A DNA stretch of 53,727 nt from a virus. The translations under genes were made by a program, and so were the position numbers. This document shows, one piece after another, positions 10,601-22,600 of this stretch (positions are counted from its first letter, which is position 1; every line of letters starts with the position of its first letter). The stretch spans positions 1 through 53,727 of the IMG/VR virus record IMGVR_UViG_3300030060_003273. One strand, 5' to 3'. The notes beneath the pieces were generated by a model. The model ran no database searches. It was not told where the DNA came from and saw only the letters and a list, made by a program, of their open reading frames with translations.

Positions 10601-13600
10601 GTATAGGTATGGGTGTTAATTTTTGGGTTGTCAACTGTGATTTAACTGAAGTACCCGCTATGTTCTCCCAATCTGTGTTAGGCATATCTGGACTATTACC
10701 ACTAAACTCACTATGGTCTCTTAGTCTTCTAGATGCAAAGAACCTAGTTGTACCAGCAGGTACATAGTAAGAAGGGTATATTTTAATGTCGCTCGTACTA
10801 GCATCTGCTATAAATTCATCATAGTTAGGTGCTGTAACCACACCCGCAAAGGTAAAAGTAGAATGTGTATAACCCGTATAAGAGCATAATGTAGATTTTC
10901 CAGTCGATGTATCTTCAACTCTAAAGAATCTTCTACCACCTGAGTTTTCAGCAGTATCATTCCATATAGCATTGGCTTCATCTGTTGTAAGAGTAGGGCC
11001 AGTTGCTGCTACAAAGTTAGTGCTACTAAGTCCAGTACCGTATGTTAAATTACCTTTGCTTTCTCTTTTTGTAGAACTATGCCCCATCTTAGTTATATGA
11101 AAATACAAAGCCCTATCGTGTGCTTCATAAGTGGTTATTAACGAAGCATAGTCATTAGTGTGAGAAGAAAAGTTATCAATATTAGAAAATGGAAAATCAG
11201 TAACTGGTGTACCATCAGTCATTGTTTGTGAAATATGCTCCCAGCCTAAATTTTCCCAATTAGGGTAAGCACGTGGTCCTTTCATGTAACCACTAAATGG
11301 TGATGTTATTTTTGTAAAATTAGAATCGGATGTGCTTGTGATACTATTCCAATTAAAGTTCATACCACCACTACCCCAAGTTTCACTTTGGTCAGCCTGT
11401 ATTCTATCAAACCCTGACCTAATGATTATATTACCCGGTATATCATCAGGGTCTGGTAGTTTAATTTTCATATTAGGTGTTAAACCAGTGCCTGCAATAG
11501 AAGGTGAAAGCCCGTCTATTTCTCTATCAGATACATGTCTAAAATCATAAATAATTGTGCCAAATGGCGAACCACCTTCTATTGTATGGGTTTGACCTGT
11601 ATCATCTGTAACTACCATTTCTTGGAATTGTAAATCTTCATTAGGTATAGCCAAAGCATTTCTAACTTCAAATGGATGCTGTTGTGCTACTTGTGGGTGA
11701 GATATTTCTTGTGCTTGTATAATAGGGAACATGGCAGAGTTAGTTGTTTCAAAACTAAATCTACAGTTTCCATATATTGTTTCATGCTCAATGTGTGATA
11801 GTGCCCCAGCAGATGTTGTACGTGCAGTTCTTGGCACCATACCTAATCCACGAGAATTAGCAGAAGGCATATTTAAATTTCCTCCATCCATTCGTTTCCA
11901 AACTATGTGCTCTACATTGAAATTTTGAGCCGCTGACCTATGTTTATAGAAGCCATGTAATCCATAATAAGGCCCGCTAATTTGAGGGCTGTCTGCTTGC
12001 ACTGAATTAAATGCACTAATACAATCTTTTCTTACATCTGCAGAATCTAACTCATGCTTTCTCATACCGGGGACCATGTCAACATCCCAAAATAAATCAC
12101 CAGTTGGGCTTTGACAAGGGGTTGCTAATTCTAAAGTAGCGTTAGTAGCGTTAGCGTGCCAATAATCTTCGTTAGCAGTATCAGGATAAGTAGCACTGTT
12201 CCAAGGTAAAGTTTGAGAAGTATGTATTAAGGCTTCTACATTAGGTCCTCCTGTTGCAGGGCCAACATAACGGGATTTGTTAAACACCTTTGTGGTGTCT
12301 ACTAAAGTAGTACCAGCACTCGCTAAGTGGTTATTAGTTGATTGAGAAACAGGATGCGAAAACTGAGGGTTATTAGGGTATAAAGCATGACCTGTACCTG
12401 ATGTGTTAGTTAACCCACTAGGAACAGCCGCCCTAACATATATCCAGTCTCCTGTGCATAAAACCCCATCTCTATCTGCTTTAGCGATAAGTGGTAATTC
12501 ACTTTCATGAGTTACTGCAATTAGATGCCTGCTTGATAAATTCATTGAACAGAAATCATTTAACAAAGCAGAACTAGCATCACTACCACTTGCTGGTAAA
12601 GATGCCCCAAAACAATTGTCAGCAGGTCCATAGGGGCTAAACCCAAGGAAACTATGCCATGCTCCTTTACCTGCTGGATTTTGTAAAACATCATTAGAAT
12701 AGGAATTTAGATAGGAATATGCTTCTCCATGCCAACCTACAGCACCTACTGGTTTAGTTCTGTCAACAGCATCAACTAACCCACTAAAGTGAACTTGAGT
12801 CATATGCAAACGAGTAGTACTGTCGCTACCTCTGTTGTTATATTGATGGGTGCCTGTTTTTGACCAGACATATACCTCATGAGCAGCATCGTTAGAAAAG
12901 GCAGCCATTTCACTATTATCATATGGATTTCTTGGGTCTGTGTCAGCCATCATCGAATGTTTGGCTAAAGTAAATACACCTGTACCAGAATTGTATGTAA
13001 TATAAGGTGCATAGAAAACACCTCCACCATCTTTCTTAACTATCCTTAGCCAGCCATATTCAGGTATAGGTTTAGCACCACTTGCGGCCATGGTGATATA
13101 ACCCGCTGTACTACCACTATGTGCTACATAAGCACAACCAGATAATTTATACCAACCATATTTATCTTGATTGTGACCAGTTTGGAAAGATGGTAAGAAA
13201 GTACCACCAATAGCCTTCAGCGGGTCAGAGCCCGGGTATGTATTGATAGCGGCTGCTACTACAGCGGCTAGTTCCTCTGCGTTTTGACAGCGTGTTGCAT
13301 CAACAATCATATAATCCGAGTACAAAGATGTAGATGCTGTTGCACCATATGCAGTAGCCAACTGAGCAGCGACTCTGAATGAAGTGGCATTGTAATTAGC
13401 CTCATTAGTACTTGCCCCAGAACTATTCATTGCTTTTATCCCAGTTACAGGGTGGTTAGGATTTCTCAGTACGTGGTTATCTAAAAAGTTTCCACCGGGG
13501 TGGTATCCACCGTCCATATACCAACACATACTTGCTAAACGAGTGGTGGATAAACCACTTGCTCCAAAGGCTGTACCTGCTGCATTTTGCACACCATTAG

Positions 13601-16600
13601 AAGTAAAAGTATGAGCATAAGGTGTATTTTTATTACTACCATCAACTACATAATCTGATAAAAATCTACCAGATGTTGCTGCATCGTGTCTATAACCTAC
13701 AGCATTACTACTATGTACACCTGATATTAGATTAGGACTGCCTTGAGCAGGCTCCCAATTCATTACATAGTTCCAACCTTCTAAGTTATTAATTTGGTAA
13801 GTAAAACTATTAGGAAGATATGCCTTTGTACCAGACATTGCATCTCCACCGTTGTGAATAGGATTTGGTAGGAATGTTTCATAACTGCTACCTTGTGAAG
13901 TATGTACGGGTACACTATACAAATTACCAGCCGTTGTTATTCTAGTAGATGGTAATGGTTCTGTAGCAGCCGTGTTGTGTGGTATAGATTGCCCCGGGCC
14001 AAATATCATGTAAGTAGTATGAGTTTGCTCATTAACATCAAAACTACTCGTACCTATACCTTGATTATACCTAGCGTGAGGATGTGCGAACCTAATTATA
14101 ACAGGACTAGGTCTTGTTACTTTTACTCTATCTGCATCAGATGCGTCAGTTCCATATGTTACACCTGTATGTGCTGTAGAACCACTTTGACCTGCGTTTA
14201 AATCAAAAGACAATAAAGCATCTTGGTTAAAGAAAGGAGGTGCAACATCTCCTTTATGTTGGTCTAGATATGCTGTTCCCGGAAACATTGCTAACATAGC
14301 ATTAGCATCAAGTAGTGTAAATGCACCAGAATTCTCACCTATGTTTTGAAGACCTGTGCAACCTGTTGGTCCACTAGAATAAGGGTGTGTGTAGAAATCA
14401 GAATAATCATTGTTAGAGCCGTCATTAATATCCATAACAACTCCAGAGAAACCACCACCAAAGAATAGTGGTACCCAATGGTCAGGGCTGTCTCTAGCCC
14501 CTCTAAAATATAAGAATGGGCTAGACCTTGTGCTACCTGCTCTACGAATGCCATCCACTTTCATACTATTCTTTACAGCACCATATCTTGAAAACACTAT
14601 ATTATCAAGTGAATGAGTAGCATCTAAAGCATTTCTTGTCGTTTCAAAATTAGTAGAATTATCCGTAGATGCAAATTTTAAATTTAAAGCAGCATAATTA
14701 TTACCAGAGGCATCAGTTTTAGATTCCACAATAGTAAAGTCTTCGTCATTTATCCAAGCAGTAACTCTTTCTCCCCAAGATGCAGCCACGTTAGTAGAAC
14801 CCGGTGTTACGAATAAAAAGAAATTTTCAGAACTGACTGTAAGTAAAGAACTAGTCATATTACCATCATCTACATCTATCATGTAATTATTAATTGATGG
14901 TATGATATGGTCACCTTCGTGTCTTCTGTATTTTTCACCTCTTAGATTTTGTTGCCATACTTCCGTGCTCACTACATTATTCTGAGAATTAACTAATACA
15001 GGTGTAGCGGTGTTAGCATTAGAGCCTCTATACTTAGTTGTAATATGTAATACAGTTTCAGGAATATAACCAACATCTAACCTTTTACCATCATCTATTT
15101 CTGTAGTGCTGAGTCCACCTAAATGATTAGCGCCCACCGCTGATGCTTCTGAGGCACCTCCCTGTAGACCCCAATCTTTACCTTTGGTTACATCGAATAA
15201 ATGTCTTAAAGGCATTACTCCTTTAGCGTGGGCTTTTACTCTAATGGCATTTTTACCTACACCCCATTCACCTAATGTCTTACCATCGGCTGCATACATA
15301 TTTCTACAGTCAAAAGATGTGTCTTCCAATCTATCACTGTTAGGGTCATCCATTTTAATAGCGTGCTCAACTGCGGCAGCGATTACTTCATCTGTAAGTA
15401 AACTTGTCCAATTGACCCTTGGGCTTACTAAATAGGTGGCATCACTAATGGTGCCTGCTCTATGAGTTATGTCGTAAAAGAAGTGTTTATTGCTTCCCCC
15501 ACCATCTTTATCATAATGACTTCTAGATGAATACGATACTATTACTCCTGTATTACCACTTGCTGTATTAAGTTCTATTACACCTTCTTCAGGAAAACCA
15601 AGATAACCTAATACATCAGAACTGGATAACTCTCCTCCATTATCATATGGGTCTGCTAATACTAACTCTAGATTATTATTAGTGCTATCATATGTTACAG
15701 CCGCTGATATTCCAACAGCAGGTGAAGGGTAAGTTTGCCATCTGTTACCTTTACGTAATTTTTCTGCACCTGCTGTTACTCTACCACAAGCATCTCCTTT
15801 TCCTACCATGTGCCTTCCAATTGTAAATCCACCTTGGCCTACATCTCTATCATCAAACCAAATTACTATTTCATCATCTATTGTAGGTGGTAATATTTTA
15901 TTACCGTCTCCTATTCTTTGACCATATTCTCTGTATACCATTCTGATAGTGTGTGATTTACCTCTATGGTCTACAAATCTTATACCATAAAATGGGTTAT
16001 TGCCTATATTATATGGTTTTAAATCTTCATTAGGGATATGAGGAGCAACTGTAGTAGTAGTAATTAGAGCATTTGTAACACCCGCTACTTCTCCATATAC
16101 AGAATTAAACCTAGCAGAACTAGCATCTGCAGGGAATCCCCATTTGGAACAATCAGGTCCCCACCCGGGTATACCCGCTTGTGTCATACCACCAAAATTT
16201 ATTCTTGCTTTGGCTTGAGTGCCTACTCTCAACCCATTAACTAATACAGAGTCTGGATTTTTGGTCTCAAAAGATTCTGACAACACTGTATTTGAGCCTC
16301 TACCAGTCGCTAGTTCAGGTCCCTGTGTAACTAATAATGTACTTGTACCATCATAATCTGAACCTAAATCCATATTGTTACGGAATCCTTCTTCTACTTC
16401 TTCAGGAGGTAACATCTCCTTTAATGTTGTAATAGGGGCAAATGGTCTACCATGTCTGTTAATTGGCATAGGAGCAGGGTGCATATTTTCCCCAGCAATT
16501 TCTCCCGGTTGGCACCAGTAGTTACGCATACGACCACCATGCCCAATTAAAAACTGAGGTTGGTAAGGTGTTTGTGCTTTACTATTGTCTAACCAAGTAC

Positions 16601-19600
16601 AGAAATTTCTACCACTAGCACCGGGTATAGTACTGTGAATAATAATACTAAATCCTTTATTACCATTAGTATCTAAAACAACCCTACCTAAATGTGCTCT
16701 AACATAACCCATGTGTGTGCCCCTATCATGGCTAGTAAATGCTGAAGAATCATCCCAGAAAGGAGCAGGGTCATGAGTGGAACCACTTGCAGAAAAATCT
16801 GCGTTTTGATGAGGTGCAGTTGGGTCTTTCAATCGGTTTGTACTATCTCCCTTTACCCCTACAGAAGTAAGGTCAAATCTTTCACTTTCTCCTAAATATT
16901 GGTCAGCAGGTCTTCTTGCATGACTTTGTCCATTTTTAGCACCCGCTTGATTAATTAACCTAACAACTTCATTAGCCGCTGCTTCTATATCAGTAACACC
17001 TTCTTTAACACCAACCTCTCCTAAATCTACAGATAGTCTACGTACAAAATCCATATCTGTCCAGTGCTTTAAGTATTGTAATCTAGATTCTTTATGATTT
17101 GTTAAAGATAATTTTGAGTTCCTGATACCCTTTAATGCTAAGAAAGCAGGTATTACCCTTGTACCGTCAGGTGTATCAAAGAAAGTGGATTGCTCTCTAT
17201 AACTACTATTGCTTGCATTTACTTGTAAATGCTTTTCATAAGCATATGTACCACTAATAACAGCATCATTTGTACGAGGTGTAATACCGTTAGAGCCTAT
17301 ATCAGGGTTATGACCATGATTTACATTACCTGTAGGGAAAGCAGAACCTCTGTTAGTTGTATCAAATGCATGAGCATAAGTAGATTCTATAAATTCTGAC
17401 CTTTGTGAGGCACTAGTAAAGTGTTTATTCTGACTTGCATATCCGGGAGGAACATCTAATAGGCTTACGGCTGCATTTGCTTCATCAGATGTATTGGCAA
17501 ATACTCCGCCTACATTAGGGCCTGTAGCACTACCTATTTTTACAGCATCAGGGGAAGATTGTACTTGCATCCATATATCTTGGAAAGCAATAAATTCTCT
17601 ATCATGCGCTACATCGTAGAGTAGTACACGTGTAAACTCCTCTGTACATTGATAAGGGTCGATAAATGCAACCATGGGTCTATCTCTGTTTGCACTAGTA
17701 TTCTGTACGTCAGATGCTATACACAATTTATGTAATTCAATACTTTTGTTTACATGTTGTGCAAAGTTTTTAGCAGTTTCTATACAAGTATTACCAATTA
17801 AAAAGTTTTCTAAAGGCACACTATCTCTAGGGTTACTATTTGTAGAGGCTTTACCACCATTAAATTCAGTATGTACTATGTTTTCATTAAGCACACCTCT
17901 ACTTTTACAAAAGTAACCTTCAATTGCATGTGGATTAGTATAATGCATATTCATCCATACAGTATCACCGTGCCTTAATCCACCGGGAGCATAAGGGTTA
18001 GCCCATGCTAAATTAATAATACCTAAATGACCATTGTCCCAAGGCTCATTTAATGATATAGGTTCAGCATTACTGCTTAATGCAGTTCTGCTATAAAAGT
18101 CCCAAGCAATTATTTCAGTTCCTACAGCAGGTGGGGCGGATGCCCAATCACCTGTATTAGATAGAGCAATAGTATTACCTGACCTTGTTGCATAATAAGC
18201 GTATTTAGCAGTACCTGATTCATCAACCCAAGCCAACCTTATTTCATAAGTGTTAGTTGTACCAGCCAATGGGAAATTAGATGCATCCTCTAATACTAAA
18301 TCACTACCTGCAAATGATACAACCTTTGTCTTAGCCAAACCTGATTTTATTCTGTCAAGATGAGGGTTAGTGGTAGGACCTGCTCTAAACTCTACAGCGG
18401 ATGCATATTGTTTCATACCATAATCTACATTGCCACCTTGTGTCATCATGTTAGCCCTGTCAAAATAATAAGGTCTTCTTCCTTCATAACCTACACTAGA
18501 TAGTAATGGGTTATCTGCTATTGTTTCGTAGTTAGAATCTTGTATTCCCGGGGCAGGTGTAAGCATAGCACCTACTTCTAAATCTCTTAGGAAGTTTTTA
18601 GAAAATACATTTGTGGCATAATTATCTCCACCTGTACCACCCCATATTTGTAGATAATGATTTGAAGTATCTACACTTTCATACAGCACCCATTCTCCAT
18701 TAGGTAGATAGGCCCTTCTTGGTCTTATACTACCTGATATACCTGCAACAGCGGCAGCACTAGTTTGAGGATTAGGGAATACCTTAGCATTTTCTAAAAA
18801 CACTCTACGGTCAGCCGTATCATAAGGTTTTACAATTTTAGTACCAGAACGGTGAGCATTTGTATTAATTGCATAAGAATATGCACTATTTACTTCAGGG
18901 TCCTGTGGTAGAATTGCATCTGCTCGTCTACCTACAGGATTGGGTGCCCAACTGTGCGCTGTATATGTAGCATCAACATGTAATCTCATACTGTTATCAG
19001 GGCCCGGGAATATACCACGTTCTATATCATCAAAGAAAAACTCCTCAAATAGTGGTATTTCTACCATAGCCCGAGTGCTTGCATATTGTGTACCTAACTG
19101 ATAATCATGCTGTACACTACTCACAGATTGAAATAACCTATCATTAACTGTTGTACCATCTGCACATATATTATCAGGGTTGAATTTATCATCTAATTGT
19201 AATATAGCACCTGACGTAAAACCAGTTGCTGAAACCCAAGCCGCAAAACTATCTGCTTCTGTCCCATCTGCAAGAATATAATCTCCTTTACCAAGATGAC
19301 CTGTGCCCGCTACTAATGTAAACACATTACCTGTTCTAGAAGTATAAGATACTGATGCAAATTTAGGAGGAGATTCTGTAATTGATATGTCAGAACTTGT
19401 TAATCTATTTGTATCTCTAACTGGTAAATACAATCTACCTACTGTGGGAAAACCATACGCTCCCCAAGATGCAAGCGCATCTGAATTATTGTTAAGAGGA
19501 TTTACTGTAATGCTAGAAGGGCTTCCTGTGGTATGACTTACAACTTTAGTTGAATTATCTCTACGTGTATTCCAACCTAATCTTGATAGTGCAGATGGGT

Positions 19601-22600
19601 CCCAAGTATCTTTGGTGTTTAGTGCACCTTGCCCGGGGCCTCCTAATGTAACAGTTACAACAGGCGCTCCCGGCATAATCTCTTTTACAATATGAGAATC
19701 TGGTGAGCCAGATGCCTCTAAATCAATAGAGGTGCCTGCAATGTCACTATTTACTCCATGGCAAACCATAGTAACATTAGAGTTATTATCACTTCCAAAA
19801 GACAATAATCTACCTTTAGACATTAAATAATGAATATTGAACTTGTCATCTACTTTTAATTTACTTAACTGAGAGTGTTTAGTTTTATCAGATGGTTGAA
19901 CAAATATTTTATAACCACCACTATTACTTACTGAATCAATAATATCAAACCCACCATGTGTTCCTCCACGCCCACCTGTAGAAGGGGGTGGTGGCCTCCA
20001 AGGTGGTTGGTTGTAAATTTCCTCTTTTGCTAAAACTTCTTTTAAAATACCACTGCTAAATGTTATTAAAGTGTGAGTAACAGCAGATATAGTCCCTAAT
20101 TCTGTTCCTCTACTATTGAATGCTTTACCACCAACTGCGAAGTGAGATACAGCGCTTTCTCCATATACAGGTATTTCTGTGTCGCCTAGCGCTACACTTC
20201 TACAACGGAAAGAATCTACATATACACCTGTAGAGTAATCAAGGTCTGGTTTTTCTCCTATTTTTATACCATCAAATCCTAATGTTCTCTCAGAATCACT
20301 AGAAGATTGCCCTATTGTCAATTGATTAAATACAGAATTGTGGGTAGTATTGTTTACATTTGCAGTTGTAACACCTGTTGGGTTAAGTTGACCTATGTCT
20401 CCAGAATGTGATGGGAAGTAATTAGCAGGCGTTTGGCTAGTATCTACTGAATCTTGCCCATTATTTTCATAATCTACTCCTCCTGTATCATCACCATTAA
20501 AATCTCCAGAGTCTAAACTAAATTCAGAAGTAGACTGAAATTCTATTATACCACCGGGTGCGTGTAGCCTAGTAATTTTATCTGAAGAATTTAAATCACT
20601 GTGCACTATATCTATAATTTGACTTCCTGAAGACAAAACCGTACTAACATCAGGTAATGTTTTTTCAACTAATAATACACCACCATTTAATTTTCTTTTA
20701 ACAATATTACCAGTTACGGCTAGTGTCTTAAATGCAGAGTTAAAGTCTGCTGATGCAAAAGAGCCACCGGGTAAAGAAAAGGTCAACCGATTATCTGAGT
20801 GGCTAATAGTAGCAATTACCGCTGAACCTACATCAAATACAGCGGGCTCATCATTAATTACTAATTCAGTTGCAGGTATAGTAGAACCATCTTTACCAAA
20901 TGGTTTGACATTGGTGCAAGTAACATATACATTAGTACTTATATCTGCGCTAATTTTATCACTAGCAGCGTATTTTACAGTCTCACCTGTCATGTCGATA
21001 GCGTTGTAATGTACTTCTATGAAAGGAGCATACCCTTCGTCTGTTAAACTAGGAACTTCTAATAACGCTATTCTTGACTCTGAAACAGGAGTTAAGTGTT
21101 TAATATAAGTTTTAGAATTTATATCATTAGATATATTTGTTAAGTTATGACCATTTAAAGATTTTAATATAAATGGTAAAGGGTCAAATTGGATAGAGGT
21201 GCTATTATCTTTAATACCTACTCCACCTATTGCTAATAGACTTCTAGAACTAGTTTGCAAACCAGCCATACCGTTTTCAATAGCCATAAATGCATCAGAA
21301 CTAGAAACCACAGATGTCACACTTTGTGAAGGCTTTGTATCATAAAGAGATATTTGGGAGTTCATTGCTACTTGGTCTCTTACAGTAGAGTAATGGTCTG
21401 GGAATTGTACTTCAAATACATCAGATATACCATCTACTTTTTGAGTTATAGATTCATTTACAGGGTTAGGTAATATACCCATGTAAGGATTGCTTTTTAC
21501 ATGGTTTAGGTAGTGTCTACCTGTATGACCAATTAGTAACTTTTTATCAACTACTGGTGTCAATGAATCTGATATACCTGTAACTACAGCATTATATTGA
21601 TTATTGTTATTTATAGTTTCACTTAATCTACCTATGGTTTCTCTAACTGCCATATCTAAAGATGTAACTATACCGTGGTTTTCATATATACTTTCATCAA
21701 TTATAACCTGACCTGCTCTGTAAGCAAACTGTGTAGCCGTCCCTGATGGTTGATGGGGCTCACCCATACCGTTGTCAATTAAACAATCTCCCATAATTAA
21801 AACTGCTTCAGATGTAGATGTACGGGTATGAATTAAACCTCTTCTTCCTGTAGAAGTACTAGCCACATAATCAAGGTGTATACTCTCAATGATGATAGTG
21901 CCCGCACTACTATCTATACTTTTAATTCTAACTCTTTCAGGTGGTAAATTATTGGGTTTACCTGTTGTGCGGTCATACCCTAAAGGGTTGATAAGTAAAT
22001 TATAAGGGACATGGGGTATACTAACAGTAGAAGTAGCCCCGTCTGTATATCTAGCCGCTTTATAAGAACCATTAGAATGGGGTGATGCAGTTAAGTCTAA
22101 ACTTGTAGTACTAGTAGATGTATCTCCTAATATAGTTTTTATTAAATCTGCTGCGGCTGTTGCACCTATGTTAATAGTTGAAGCGGAATTACTTGCACTT
22201 ACAGTAGGTATAGTTATAATAGTTTCAACAGGTGATACAGGCTCTTGAAATCTCCAAAGACCTAGAGTAGAATCACTCTTAACAGGTGCATGAGGCTCTG
22301 ATGCTATATCAGATGCCCCTTTAGACCAATGTATAGATTCAATAATACCTCTGAACTCACCACCTCTACCTCCTAAAAATATACGACCATCATTTAAAAC
22401 CAATTTGTGTATCTCTGTAAAATCATGGGCTACTGCTATTTCTCCATTTACATATATAACTAAATTTTTACCGTTAAAGGTAACTACTACCTGTAATAGT
22501 TCTCTATGACCCAGTGTAAATGCTGATACATTATTCTTATTAGTGTTGTAAGCATCAAATGAATTTACAGCATCTAAAGAAGTATGAGGATATATTAAAC

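Noticed and set aside
5791-17916. Plus-strand and alternative minus-strand frames inside the giant gene (for example 8837-9040, 14339-14554, 15184-15435)
   Set aside because: All are short, overlap the continuous 6106-residue frame completely and show shadow composition with no family resemblance.
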